Origin: Pseudomonas fluorescens
GTDB taxonomy: Bacteria > Pseudomonadota > Gammaproteobacteria > Pseudomonadales > Pseudomonadaceae
Length of the DNA: 64,000 nt
NCBI RefSeq assembly: GCF_902497855.1
Contig: NZ_CABVHU010000002.1
Span: 372,001 to 436,000 of the forward strand
Direction: 5' to 3'
Within the stretch, counting starts at the first letter, position 1. Each line of letters starts with the position of its first letter. Made by a program: the position numbers and the translations under genes. Below the pieces are notes generated by a model. It saw only the letters and a list, made by a program, of their open reading frames with translations. It was not told the origin of the DNA and did no database searches. Of this stretch, positions 29,579 through 38,191 are shown piece by piece.

Positions 29579-30949
29579 ATGACCACACCACGTGAAACCC
29601 GCGACTACCAGGCCGCCGACGCTGCGCACCACATCCACGCATTCGTCGACCAGAAGGCACTCAACGACGAAGGACCGCGGGTGATGGTCCGTGGCGAGCG
29701 CCTGCACCTGTGGGACAACGATGGCCGACGTTATCTCGACGGCATGTCCGGGTTGTGGTGCACCAACCTCGGTTACGGGCGCAAGGACCTGGCGGCTGCC
29801 GCGACCCGCCAGCTGGAACAGTTGCCGTACTACAACATGTTTTTCCACACCACCCACCCGCAGGTGATCGAGCTGTCGGAGTTGTTGTTCAGTCTATTGC
29901 CGGGGCACTACAGCCACGCGATCTACACCAACTCCGGCTCGGAAGCCAACGAGGTGCTGATCCGCACCGTGCGCCGTTACTGGACGATCCTCGGCAAGCC
30001 CGAGAAGAAGATCATGATCGGGCGCTGGAACGGCTACCACGGCTCGACCCTGGCGGCGACGGCGCTCGGCGGCATGAAGTTCATGCACGAAATGGGCGGC
30101 ATGCTGCCCGACATCGAACACATCGACGAACCGTATTTCTTCGCCCACGAGGGCAACCTTACGCCTGCCGAATTCGGCCTGCGGGCGGCGCAGCAACTGG
30201 AAGCGAAGATTCTCGAACTGGGCGCGGACAAGGTCGCCGGGTTTATCGCCGAGCCGTTCCAGGGCGCGGGCGGGATGATCTTTCCGCCAGAGAGTTACTG
30301 GCCGGAAATTCAGCGGATCTGCCGCAAGTACGACGTGCTGTTGTGCGCCGACGAAGTGATCGGCGGCTTCGGTCGTACCGGCGAATGGTTCGCCCATGAG
30401 CACTTCGGTTTCGAGCCGGACACGCTGTCGATCGCCAAGGGCCTGACCTCGGGTTACATCCCCATGGGCGGGCTGGTCCTGTCGAAGAAAATGGCTCAGG
30501 TGCTGGTGGAGCAGGGCGGGGTATTTGCCCACGGCCTGACCTATTCCGGGCACCCGGTGGCGGCGGCGGTGGCCATCGCCAATCTCAAGGCATTGCGTGA
30601 TGAAGGGGTGGTGACGCGGGTCAAGGATGACATCGGCCCGTACCTGCAACAGTGCTTGCGCGAAGTGTTCGGCAATCACCCGTTGGTGGGGGATATCCAG
30701 GGGGTCGGCATGGTGGCGGCACTGCAGTTGGCCGAGGATAAAACCAGCCGCAAGCGCTTTGCCAACGAGAATGATATCGCTTGGCGCTGCCGCACGATCG
30801 GCTTCGAAGAGGGCGTGATTATCCGTTCGACGCTGGGGCGGATGATCATGGCGCCGGCGTTGATTGCCAGTCGTGAGGAGGTTGATGAACTGGTGGGCAA
30901 GACCCTTAAAGCGGTCGATCGTACGGCGCAGGAATACGGCCGGCTCTGA
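29579..30949 (+). CDS. Class III aminotransferase (SpuC-like omega-aminotransferase)
   Basis: PLP-dependent enzyme of 456 aa. The PLP lysine is K287 in SIAKGLTSGYIPMGG, and D258 lies in ADEVIGGFGRTGEW. Other landmarks are AGLWC-like MSGLWCTNLGYGRKDL, NSGSEANEVLIRTVR and GRWNGYHGSTLAATALGGMK. It is close to SpuC, the putrescine:pyruvate aminotransferase of P. aeruginosa, by memory of its sequence. The ATG at 29579 has GGAG at 29566-29569. It is followed by an ABC importer, so the amine may come from outside. Confidence 0.92.
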   Translation: MTTPRETRDYQAADAAHHIHAFVDQKALNDEGPRVMVRGERLHLWDNDGRRYLDGMSGLWCTNLGYGRKDLAAAATRQLEQLPYYNMFFHTTHPQVIELSELLFSLLPGHYSHAIYTNSGSEANEVLIRTVRRYWTILGKPEKKIMIGRWNGYHGSTLAATALGGMKFMHEMGGMLPDIEHIDEPYFFAHEGNLTPAEFGLRAAQQLEAKILELGADKVAGFIAEPFQGAGGMIFPPESYWPEIQRICRKYDVLLCADEVIGGFGRTGEWFAHEHFGFEPDTLSIAKGLTSGYIPMGGLVLSKKMAQVLVEQGGVFAHGLTYSGHPVAAAVAIANLKALRDEGVVTRVKDDIGPYLQQCLREVFGNHPLVGDIQGVGMVAALQLAEDKTSRKRFANENDIAWRCRTIGFEEGVIIRSTLGRMIMAPALIASREEVDELVGKTLKAVDRTAQEYGRL

Positions 30950-30972
30950 CATGGCAGGAAGGTCCTTCGGAC

Positions 30973-31071
30973 CTCTTCGCGAGCAAGCCCGCTCCCACAT
31001 ATGATCTATATCGGTCACAGAGTTTGTGCACGACACCGATCCAGTGTGGGAGCGGGCTTGCTCGCGAAAGC
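30973..31071. repeat. REP pair, outward orientation
   Basis: CTTCGCGAGCAAGCCCGCTCCCACA (30973 on) and TGTGGGAGCGGGCTTGCTCGCGAAAG (ending 31071) enclose about 45 bp that includes ATCTATATCGGTCACAGAG. The order is reversed with respect to most REPINs in this window. It lies between the aminotransferase and the ABC importer. Confidence 0.82.
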
Positions 31072-31153
31072 AATAGCCCATTCAACACACCAATCAACTT
31101 TTGCACCCACCCCGAGCACCCCCGCCAGCACCGCCCTTTCGCAGTACGCACTA

Positions 31154-31221
31154 CCCAGTTTTTTCATCACTCCCATCGACATATTTCCTAATTTTCCTAT
31201 TCCCGGGCTTGGGCCAACATC
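31154..31221 (+). promoter_or_regulatory. Repeated regulatory element, copy B
   Basis: Second copy of the 68-bp element at 27952-28019. It sits in the 398-bp gap between the aminotransferase and the ABC importer, ending 126 bp before the ATG of the binding-protein gene. Nothing else in that gap, apart from the REP pair, looks functional. Confidence 0.6.
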
Positions 31222-31347
31222 GACCTCGCCAGTCAGCCAACCGCTGACCACCGAAAGGTCCACCAGAGACCACCGGTGATAACTGCTCCAAGGCCACTGG
31301 CCGTACTGCCCATGACAAAACTAAATCAACAGCTTTGGGAGTGCTCC

Positions 31348-32334
31348 ATGATCAAGTCCTTGCTTACCCGTTTCACTCATCCCCTGGCGGTCACCGCCAT
31401 CGCCGCGACGGTCGCCACCGGTACCCAGGCCGGTACCCTGTCCATCGGTCACACCACCTGGGTTGGCTACGGCACCCTGTACCTCGCCCAGGACCTGGGC
31501 TACTTCAAGGAAGGCGGTCTGACCGTCGAACTGCCGGTGGTCGAAGAGGCCTCGATGTATATGGCCGCCCAGGCCTCGGGGAAACTCTCGGGCTCGGCGT
31601 CGACCATCGACGAAGTGCTCAAGTACCGCCCGCAATTCTGCTTCAAGGCGGTGGCCGCGCTGGATGACAGTCACGGCGGCGATGGCGTGCTGGTGGGCAA
31701 AGACGTCAAGAGTCTGCAAGAGCTCAAGGGCAAGGCCGTGGCGGTGAACGAAGGTTCGACCTCGCAGTTCTGGTTGTCTTATCTGTTGAAAAAACACGGC
31801 ATGACCATGGGCGACATCACCGTGCAGAACATGACGGCTGACGATGCCGCCACCGCTTTCATCGCCGGTCGCGTACCCGCCGCCGTGACTTGGGAGCCCC
31901 ATCTGTCGATGGTGCGCAGCAAGCAACAAGGCAAAGTGCTGATCGACAGCAGCAGCACCCCGGGGGTGATCGTCGACGTGGTCGCGCTCAACTGCACGGT
32001 CATCGAAAAGCAGCCCGAAGACGTCAAGGCCTTGGTGGCCGGCCTGTACAAGGCGGTCCAGTACGCCAAGGATCATCCGCAGGAAGCCTACAAAATCATG
32101 GCCAAGGGCGTCGGCGGTTACCTGGCCGACCCGAAGGAACTGGAAGCCGCCGCACAGGGCGTGCGCTTCTACGATCAGGCCATGAGCGAAAAACTCCTCG
32201 GCTCGCCGGGCAACCCGGGTGACAGCGCAGCATTGATCAAGCTGGCCAACGAGACCGCCAGTGAATTGCAGGGCAAGCCCTACAACGTCAGCCATGACGA
32301 CCTGATCGACAACCGCTTCGTCAGCCCGCTCTAG
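31348..32334 (+). CDS. ABC transporter substrate-binding protein, SsuA/TauA type
   Basis: Periplasmic binding protein of the NMT1/SsuA/TauA family (328 aa). The signal peptide is about residues 1-26 (ending TGTQAG). The mature start TLSIGHTTWVGYGTLYLAQDLGYFKEGGLTVEL is typical, and VAVNEGSTSQFWLSYLLKKHG forms the hinge region. The ATG at 31348 has GGGAG at 31337-31341. This family binds sulfonates, taurine, nitrate or pyrimidine precursors. Here the neighbouring aminotransferase and aldehyde dehydrogenase point to an amino compound. Confidence 0.9.
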   Translation: MIKSLLTRFTHPLAVTAIAATVATGTQAGTLSIGHTTWVGYGTLYLAQDLGYFKEGGLTVELPVVEEASMYMAAQASGKLSGSASTIDEVLKYRPQFCFKAVAALDDSHGGDGVLVGKDVKSLQELKGKAVAVNEGSTSQFWLSYLLKKHGMTMGDITVQNMTADDAATAFIAGRVPAAVTWEPHLSMVRSKQQGKVLIDSSSTPGVIVDVVALNCTVIEKQPEDVKALVAGLYKAVQYAKDHPQEAYKIMAKGVGGYLADPKELEAAAQGVRFYDQAMSEKLLGSPGNPGDSAALIKLANETASELQGKPYNVSHDDLIDNRFVSPL

Positions 32335-32343
32335 GAGGTTCGC

Positions 32344-33147
32344 ATGTTCAAGCGTAATTCATGGCTGAGCCGCTGCATCACGCCCAAGACCGGCCTGCCG
32401 GTGCGGGTCATCTGGAGCGCGAGCGGGCTGGCCTGGGTGTTGTTGATCGGCCTGTGGGCCGGGTTGTCCTACGGTGGCGTGGTACCGGGCATGTTCCTGC
32501 CGACACCGGGTGCGGTGGTCGAGGCCGCCGTGCGCCTGAGTCGCGATGGCACCCTTGGCCAGCATGTGTGGGCCAGCCTGGAAGTGGTGATGGTCGGTTT
32601 CATCGTCTCGTCCCTGGTCGCAGTGCCGCTGGGGTTGCTGATGGGCAGCTTCCGCATCGTCCAGGCCTTTCTTGAGCCGATGGTCAATTTCATCCGCTAC
32701 CTGCCGGTGACCTCGTTCGTGCCGCTGTTCATTCTGTGGATTGGCATCGGCCTGGAGCAGCGGGTCTCGGTGATCATCTTCGGCGTGTTTTTCCAACAAC
32801 TGGTGATGATCGCGGATGTGTCCAAAGGCATCTCCAAAGACCTGATCAACGCCTCCTATACCTTGGGATCGAACCGCCGCGATGCGGTGCTGCATGTCAT
32901 CGCCCCGGCGTCGTTGCCGGGTGTGCTCGACACCTTGCGCGTGACCATGGGCTGGGCCTGGACCTATCTGGTGGTTGCCGAGCTGGTCGCGGCGTCCAGC
33001 GGCCTGGGCTACCTGAGCCTCAAAGCCATGCGCGGCTTCCAGGTGGATGTGATTTTCCTGGCCATCGCGATCATCGGCCTGCTGGGCCTGGTCACCGATC
33101 AACTGTTCCGTTTCCTACGTCTGAGGATCACCGCATGGGCTCAGTAA
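32344..33147 (+). CDS. ABC transporter permease, SsuC/TauC type
   Basis: Inner-membrane permease of 267 aa with six predicted helices and the BPD_transp_1 domain. The EAA-like loop is near SYTLGSNRRDAVLHVIAPASLPGVLDTLR. The ATG at 32344 follows TAGGAGG. It starts 9 bp after the binding-protein gene and its last 13 bp overlap the ATPase gene, so the three are one operon. Confidence 0.92.
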   Translation: MFKRNSWLSRCITPKTGLPVRVIWSASGLAWVLLIGLWAGLSYGGVVPGMFLPTPGAVVEAAVRLSRDGTLGQHVWASLEVVMVGFIVSSLVAVPLGLLMGSFRIVQAFLEPMVNFIRYLPVTSFVPLFILWIGIGLEQRVSVIIFGVFFQQLVMIADVSKGISKDLINASYTLGSNRRDAVLHVIAPASLPGVLDTLRVTMGWAWTYLVVAELVAASSGLGYLSLKAMRGFQVDVIFLAIAIIGLLGLVTDQLFRFLRLRITAWAQ

Positions 33148-33968
33148 GCGCCGTCACCCCACGTTTCGTCACGCCCCTGGCAACGCCGGTGCACGTCGCG
33201 CCTCGGTTGCAGGTGGACAAGGTCAGCCTGCGTTACCAGAAGCCGGACGGCGCAATCTTCACCGCGCTGGAGCAGGTGTCGTTCGAGGTCCCGGATCAAC
33301 AATTCGCGGTGTTGGTAGGGCCTTCGGGCTGCGGCAAGTCGAGTCTGCTGTACCTCACCGCCGGGCTGAATGAACCCACCGAAGGCGAGATCTACGTCGG
33401 TGGCCAGCAAGTCCAGGGCCCCGGTGCGGATCGCGGCATGGTGTTCCAGAGCTACACGCTGTTTCCGTGGCTGACGGTGCGGCAGAACGTCGAGTTCGGC
33501 CTCAAGCGTCGTGGCATGGCGGCGGCCCGGCGCAAGGAAATCGTCGACTACTACGTCAATGAAGTCGGCCTGGCCGGCTTCGCCGACAACTACGCCAAGC
33601 AGCTTTCCGGCGGCATGATGCAGCGCGTTGCCATTGCTCGCGCACTGGCCAACGACCCGCAAATCCTGCTCATGGATGAACCGTTCGGCGCCCTCGACAG
33701 CCAGACTCGCCTGCAGATGCAGCAGCTGTTGTTGCGGGTCTGGGGCAACAGCAAGAAGACCGTGCTGTTCGTGACACACGATATCGACGAGGCGATCCTG
33801 CTGGGCGACCGGGTCTACGTCATGGGCGCCAGGCCGGGGCGGATCAAGCAGATCCTGGACGTGCCGATCGAGCGCCCACGGACCCTGGACATGGTCATGG
33901 AGCGCTCGTTCATCGAGATGAAGCGCAAGATTTTCGGGCTGCTGCATGATGACTTGGAGCAACATTGA
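33135..33968 (+). CDS. ABC transporter ATP-binding protein, SsuB/TauB type
   Basis: ATPase of 277 aa. Walker A is GPSGCGKSS, the Q loop VFQSYTLFPWLTVRQNV, the signature LSGGMMQRVAIARAL, Walker B ILLMDEP and the H loop FVTHDIDEA. The true start is the ATG at 33135, which has GAGG at 33123-33126 and overlaps the permease stop; the much longer open frame upstream is a shadow of the permease. It belongs to the nitrate/sulfonate/taurine importer class. Confidence 0.93.
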   Translation: MGSVSAVTPRFVTPLATPVHVAPRLQVDKVSLRYQKPDGAIFTALEQVSFEVPDQQFAVLVGPSGCGKSSLLYLTAGLNEPTEGEIYVGGQQVQGPGADRGMVFQSYTLFPWLTVRQNVEFGLKRRGMAAARRKEIVDYYVNEVGLAGFADNYAKQLSGGMMQRVAIARALANDPQILLMDEPFGALDSQTRLQMQQLLLRVWGNSKKTVLFVTHDIDEAILLGDRVYVMGARPGRIKQILDVPIERPRTLDMVMERSFIEMKRKIFGLLHDDLEQH

Positions 33969-33981
33969 CTTAACCGCGACC

Positions 33982-34075
33982 CCTGTAGGAGCTGGCTTGC
34001 CAGCGAAGGCGGCTGCACATTCAACATTAATGTTGCCTGACACACCGCCTTCGCGAGCAGGCTCGCTCCCACAGG
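33982..34075. repeat. Hybrid REPIN
   Basis: The left arm is of the CTGTAGGAGCTGGCTTGCCAGCGAAGGCGG type, while the right arm is of the CCGCCTTCGCGAGCAGGCTCGCTCCCACAGG type. The two arms therefore belong to different REP subtypes, although their inner ends AAGGCGG and CCGCCTT still pair. It separates the ABC operon from a convergent gene. Confidence 0.88.
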
Positions 34076-34093
34076 TTTTGCATTCAGCCCCGG

Positions 34094-35170
34094 TCAGGGC
34101 GCAACCGGCAGCAGAAACCGCGCAATCACCGGCAAATGATCGGAAATGCGCAACGTATCGTCCTGCCGCACCATCGCCTCGACCCGTTTGATCCGCGGGC
34201 TGTAGAACAGGTAATCGACCGTGCGGTCCGGGCCGTTCAAGCCCGGATCATTCGGATAATGGGTCAGCCAGCGCGCCCGCTCGACACCGCTGGCTTCGTT
34301 GTTGGTCGGGATCATCGGGTACTTGTCCCACAACAGATGCAGCGCGCTGTCGGCGGAGTAGGCCGTGCGTTGCGCGTCGGGCAGGCGTCGATATTGCCCC
34401 AGCGGCAACAGGTCGAAGTCGCCGCCGATCAGCCACGGCGTACCGCGGCTTTCGAGCTTGTCGAGGACTTTGGCCACGGCGCTGACCTGGACTTGCAGCG
34501 TATCGTCCAGAGGGATGGCGCGATCCAGATGGGTATTGAGCACGGCGACCTGAGCGCCGTCGCTCAACGGCAGGTATGTGACCAACAAGGCATTTTTCGG
34601 TTTGAACTGGCGGCTGACCAGGTTGGCCGGCGCCACTGGCAATTGCAGGCGTTCGGCGTGCCCGATCCGGTAGCGGCTGAGGGTCGCCAGTTGCCGGCCG
34701 ACGCTGCCGAAGATGTGCGGTTCAGGCACGAAGTCGGCCTTCCAGTCGAAGGCGTGCGTGCTGCACGGATACAAATCGGTGAGCCGTTCCTGGAGCAGTT
34801 TGAGCTGGTTCTGGTACTCGGTGGCCTTGGCGCCGTCGTCGAGCTCTTGCAACAGCACGATGTCCGGCTGCTCGTCGCGGATCACACGCGCCACTTCATC
34901 CAGACTGAAGGCCATGTCTTCGGCGGTGGGGCTTTCGTCGTCGCCGGCGGCCAGGTCATTCCAGAACACATAGCGCTTGCCCGCCAGAAACTGCACGTTC
35001 CAGGTCATCACCTTCAACGCCTGGCCGGGGACCAGGGTGGGCGCCTGGGCGCTGCAACTGACCGGCAGCGCTTCCCTGGCTTCGGGGCGCCAGGTCAGGC
35101 TGTAGATCAGCACGCCCATCAGGCAGGCGATCAACAGGGCCAGCAGGGTGTAGCGCAGTAGACGGGTCAT
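34094..35170 (-). CDS. Endonuclease/exonuclease/phosphatase family protein
   Basis: A 358-aa EEP-fold hydrolase with one N-terminal membrane anchor (MTRLLRYTLLALLIACLMGVLIYSL). EEP landmarks are TWNVQFLAG, IVLLQELD, NTHLD, IGGDFDL and the final SDHLPV, so the metal and catalytic residues are intact. Substrate is unknown (phosphodiester, sphingolipid or inositol phosphate are all handled by this fold). I prefer the ATG at 35170 over the open frame from 35233. Confidence 0.85.
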   Translation of the reverse strand: MTRLLRYTLLALLIACLMGVLIYSLTWRPEAREALPVSCSAQAPTLVPGQALKVMTWNVQFLAGKRYVFWNDLAAGDDESPTAEDMAFSLDEVARVIRDEQPDIVLLQELDDGAKATEYQNQLKLLQERLTDLYPCSTHAFDWKADFVPEPHIFGSVGRQLATLSRYRIGHAERLQLPVAPANLVSRQFKPKNALLVTYLPLSDGAQVAVLNTHLDRAIPLDDTLQVQVSAVAKVLDKLESRGTPWLIGGDFDLLPLGQYRRLPDAQRTAYSADSALHLLWDKYPMIPTNNEASGVERARWLTHYPNDPGLNGPDRTVDYLFYSPRIKRVEAMVRQDDTLRISDHLPVIARFLLPVAP

Positions 35171-35245
35171 GGCTCGGCTTATCGCGTTACAAAAGTTGCC
35201 CCGAGCATAACCGAGAGCCGAGCCCAAGCCCATGGGGTAGAGCGG

Positions 35246-35920
35246 TCAGAGTGGCCGGTCGGTTTCCTCGGGCACGACGCTGATCAGCATGAACAAGCGG
35301 AACAGCACCACGCTGGTAAACAGTTGCAAAAAGCTGTGGGCACTGTCGATCAGCACGGCAACCACCGGGTTCTGCGGTTCCGGATACGCCTGCAGGGTCA
35401 CGCCCTTGAGCAACCACAACGGGGCCATCACACACAGAATGCACACCAGGATGCGCAGGAAGTTGCCGCGGGTCAGGCGCAGGCTTTCCTTCATCGCCGC
35501 CAGCGGGGCCATGCCGCGCAATACCAGCAGGTATTCGCCGAACGCCAGCGTCACCATCAGCCAGATGCCCGGCAGGAAATACAGCGACAGGCCGATCAGT
35601 ATCAGCAGGGTATTGAGCGCGGTGAGCAGGGCGAAACGCGGCCACAAGCTCGCGGACATGGCCAGCAGGTCACGGTTGCGCGGTGACTCGCCACGGCTGC
35701 GGGCATCGAGAAACAGAATCAGCGCGGCGGTGTACAGCGGATAGACCAGCAAGCCGACCATCACGCTGATGCCGGGGAAACCGTCCGGCTCGGTGGAGCG
35801 GTCGACCACTTGTTGCAGCAGCGCTTCGAAAATCACCAGCGGCAGGCACAGTCGAACGATCTGGCCCAGATTGCGCTTGAAGAAATACAGGGAGTCACGC
35901 AGTACATCTAACGGATTCAT
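35246..35920 (-). CDS. YciC family membrane protein
   Basis: A 224-aa inner-membrane protein with about five to six helices and the YciC-like start MNPLDVLRDSLYFFKRNLGQIVRL. GEYLLVLRGMAPLAAMKESLRLTRGNFLRI is the most conserved part. Function of the family is unknown. An in-frame ATG at 36007 would add 29 basic residues and has a passable AGGA; family length favours 35920. Confidence 0.75.
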   Translation of the reverse strand: MNPLDVLRDSLYFFKRNLGQIVRLCLPLVIFEALLQQVVDRSTEPDGFPGISVMVGLLVYPLYTAALILFLDARSRGESPRNRDLLAMSASLWPRFALLTALNTLLILIGLSLYFLPGIWLMVTLAFGEYLLVLRGMAPLAAMKESLRLTRGNFLRILVCILCVMAPLWLLKGVTLQAYPEPQNPVVAVLIDSAHSFLQLFTSVVLFRLFMLISVVPEETDRPL

Positions 35921-36025
35921 CAGTCGGTATCGCAGGTTGAAAGCAGTGCTCCACTTTAACCGATGAAGCCCTTCGGGGCGCAAACGTAAACGTTCGGTAA
36001 AGGTCATTGAAACATCCTGTATCAG

Positions 36026-36065
36026 CCTCCATTACGGAGGGGCACCTTTTCCGTAGTGGAAAAGG
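36026..36065. promoter_or_regulatory. Two adjacent palindromes in the divergent gap
   Basis: CCTCC-ATTAC-GGAGG (36026-36040) is followed 4 bp later by CCTTTTCC-GTAGT-GGAAAAGG (36045-36065). Neither is followed by a T-run on either strand, so they are less likely to be terminators than operators or leader hairpins of the DUF2076 gene. Confidence 0.4.
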
Positions 36066-36098
36066 GCGACGATATTCCCGGCAATCTACGAGGTCGCC

Positions 36099-36860
36099 AT
36101 GAACAGCGAAGAACAAACCCTGATCGATGGACTGTTTTCCCGGCTGCAACAGGCCGAATCGGACTCAGCCCCGCGCGACGCCCAGGCCGAGGCGCGGATC
36201 AAGGAACACCTGACTCGCCAGCCAGCGGCAGGCTATTTCATGACCCAGGCGATTCTGGTGCAAGAGGCAGCCATCAAGAGCCTCGACGACCAGAACAAGC
36301 AGCTCGCCCGACAAGTCCAGCAATTGCAGGCTGAACTGCAATCGGCCAATACCCGCACGGCAGCTCCGGCACCGGCCAGTGGCGGCTTTTTGTCGAGTAT
36401 CTTCGGCGGCGGCCCCCGTGCTCCGCAGCCCGCACCGACTCAAAGTGCCCCAGTATCGAGCGGGGGCGGCTGGCGTGAACCGGCGCGGCCGTCGTTCAAC
36501 TCGCAGCCGCCCCAGCAAAACTTCGGCGCGGCACCCCCTCAGCAGAACTACGCGCCGCAGCAACAGGCCGGCAGCGGTTTTCTCGGCGGGGCACTGAAAA
36601 CGGCGGCTGGCGTGGCGGGTGGCGTGATGCTGGCTCAAGGCATCAGCAGCCTGTTCCATCACAATCAGCAGCCGGAAGTGGTTGAGGTCATCAAGGAAGA
36701 ACCGGCTCAGGTCAACGATCAGGGCGACAGCGGCAATGGCTGGGGCGACGACCAGCGGGTGGCTGACAACAACGCCAACGATCAGGGCGGCTTTACCGAT
36801 GCCGACTATAGCGATGACAGTTCATCGTTCTTCGGCGGCGACGACGATTCCTTCGTCTGA
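36099..36860 (+). CDS. DUF2076 domain protein
   Basis: A 253-aa protein. Residues 1-90 form a helical, coiled-coil-like part (NSEEQTLIDGLFSRLQQAES; LDDQNKQLARQVQQLQAEL). A Pro/Gln-rich linker (about 95-165) is followed by a glycine-rich segment (FLGGALKTAAGVAGGVMLAQGISSLF) and a very acidic tail (DADYSDDSSSFFGGDDDSFV). This layout is DUF2076, whose function is not established. Two hairpins lie just upstream (36026-36065). Confidence 0.85.
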   Translation: MNSEEQTLIDGLFSRLQQAESDSAPRDAQAEARIKEHLTRQPAAGYFMTQAILVQEAAIKSLDDQNKQLARQVQQLQAELQSANTRTAAPAPASGGFLSSIFGGGPRAPQPAPTQSAPVSSGGGWREPARPSFNSQPPQQNFGAAPPQQNYAPQQQAGSGFLGGALKTAAGVAGGVMLAQGISSLFHHNQQPEVVEVIKEEPAQVNDQGDSGNGWGDDQRVADNNANDQGGFTDADYSDDSSSFFGGDDDSFV

Positions 36861-36870
36861 CACGTGATCT

Positions 36871-36898
36871 TGTAGGAGCGAGGCTTGCCCGCGAAGGC
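36871..36898. repeat. Solitary REP
   Basis: One copy of the TGTAGGAGCGAGGCTTGCCCGCGAAGGCG type directly after the DUF2076 gene, with no inverted partner nearby. Confidence 0.8.
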
Positions 36899-37065
36899 GT
36901 CCTGACAGGCAACACTGAAGTGAAGAACAAATTTTGCTGTCAGATGTGATCGGCGCCACAGGGCCGATTATTCGCGGAACACTCCTCCAGGCTGGCATAC
37001 TGGGCCACTTTTCGGGCCTGGTGCCTGATCCTGTCCGCGCGCCAGCGCTCCAACGAGGATGCACG

Positions 37066-37545
37066 GTGAAAAAGATCGCAGTATTCGCCGATGTCCAGAA
37101 CCTCTATTACACCGTGCGTCAGGCCTATGGTTGCCACTTCAACTATGCCGCGCTGTGGGCTGACATCAGCAAGCAGGGGGAGATCGTCGAGGCCTATGCC
37201 TACGCGATCGATCGTGGCGACAGCAAACAGCAACAGTTCCAGCAGATCCTGCGCAACCTCGGTTTCACCGTGAAGCTCAAGCCCTACATCCAGCGTAGCG
37301 ACGGCTCGGCCAAGGGCGACTGGGACGTGGGCATCACCCTCGATATCATGGACGCCGCCGATCATGTCGACGAAGTGGTGCTGGCCTCCGGTGACGGTGA
37401 TTTCGACATGCTGCTGGAGCGCATCATCGCCAAGCACGGGGTGCAAGCGGTGGCCTACGGCGTGCCGGGCCTGACGGCCAACTCGCTGATCCGAGCCGCC
37501 AGCCGCTACGTGCCGATCGAAGGCGCGTTGTTGCTCAAGAATTGA
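37066..37545 (+). CDS. NYN domain (LabA-like) ribonuclease family protein
   Basis: A 159-aa PIN-like NYN domain protein. The acidic metal-binding residues are in FADVQNLYYTV (near residue 8), GDWDVGITLDIMD and LASGDGDFDML. The family includes RNases such as those related to LabA and human MARF1. The GTG start at 37066 has GAGGA 7 nt before it; the open frame further up is not conserved-looking. The next gene, 22 bp downstream, is a DnaQ-like exonuclease, so the pair may act in one RNA or DNA process. Confidence 0.85.
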   Translation: MKKIAVFADVQNLYYTVRQAYGCHFNYAALWADISKQGEIVEAYAYAIDRGDSKQQQFQQILRNLGFTVKLKPYIQRSDGSAKGDWDVGITLDIMDAADHVDEVVLASGDGDFDMLLERIIAKHGVQAVAYGVPGLTANSLIRAASRYVPIEGALLLKN

Positions 37546-37567
37546 TTTTTACGGAGTAGAAACAGGT

Positions 37568-38179
37568 TTGGAACGCATAGCAGTCATCGACTTTGAAACC
37601 ACCGGGATCTCTCCGAGCAGCAGCTGCCGGGCCACGGAAATCGCCGTGGTGATTCTTGAACAGGGGCGCATCGTCGAGCGTTACCAGAGCCTGATGAACG
37701 CCGGCGTGCGCGTACCGGCCTTCATCGAACAACTCACCGGCATCAGCAATGCCATGTTGCGCACCGCGCCCTCGGCCGAACAGGTGATGAACGAGGTCAA
37801 TGAGTTCGTCGGCATCACTCCGCTGCTGGCCCACAACGCCGGGTTCGACCAGAAGTTCTGGGACTTCGAGCTGGGGCGGATCAAACGTACGCGTTTGCAG
37901 AACTTTGCCTGCTCGCTGCTCCTCGCCCGCCGCCTGATGCCCGCCGCACCGAACCACAAACTCGGCACCCTCACCACCTTCGCCAAACTGCCCCACACCG
38001 GCCAGGCTCACCGGGCCATGGCCGATGCCGAAATGGCGGCCAACCTGACGGCGCACCTGGCGCAGGAGTTGCGGCACAAGCACGGGTTGCGCGAGTTGTC
38101 CCATGATCTGCTGGTCAGTTTGCAGAAAGTGCCGGCGGCGAAGATCAACGAGCATCTCAAGCGCCATCGCGGATTTTGA
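37568..38179 (+). CDS. DnaQ-like 3'-5' exonuclease
   Basis: DEDD-superfamily exonuclease of 203 aa. ExoI is VIDFETTG (Asp and Glu at residues 8 and 10), ExoII is LAHNAGFD and ExoIII is HRAMADAEM with the histidine of the DEDDh class. A TTG start at 37568 is used, with GGAG at 37553-37556. Likely substrates are single-stranded DNA or RNA ends; it is not the polymerase III epsilon subunit, which is longer and elsewhere. Probably co-transcribed with the NYN gene. Confidence 0.88.
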   Translation: MERIAVIDFETTGISPSSSCRATEIAVVILEQGRIVERYQSLMNAGVRVPAFIEQLTGISNAMLRTAPSAEQVMNEVNEFVGITPLLAHNAGFDQKFWDFELGRIKRTRLQNFACSLLLARRLMPAAPNHKLGTLTTFAKLPHTGQAHRAMADAEMAANLTAHLAQELRHKHGLRELSHDLLVSLQKVPAAKINEHLKRHRGF

Positions 38180-38191
38180 ATCGCACATAAA

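Noticed and set aside
32736..33134. N-terminal extension of the ABC ATPase frame to 32736
   Set aside because: It lies inside the permease gene in another frame; the ATG at 33135 has a GAGG and gives the normal ATPase length.
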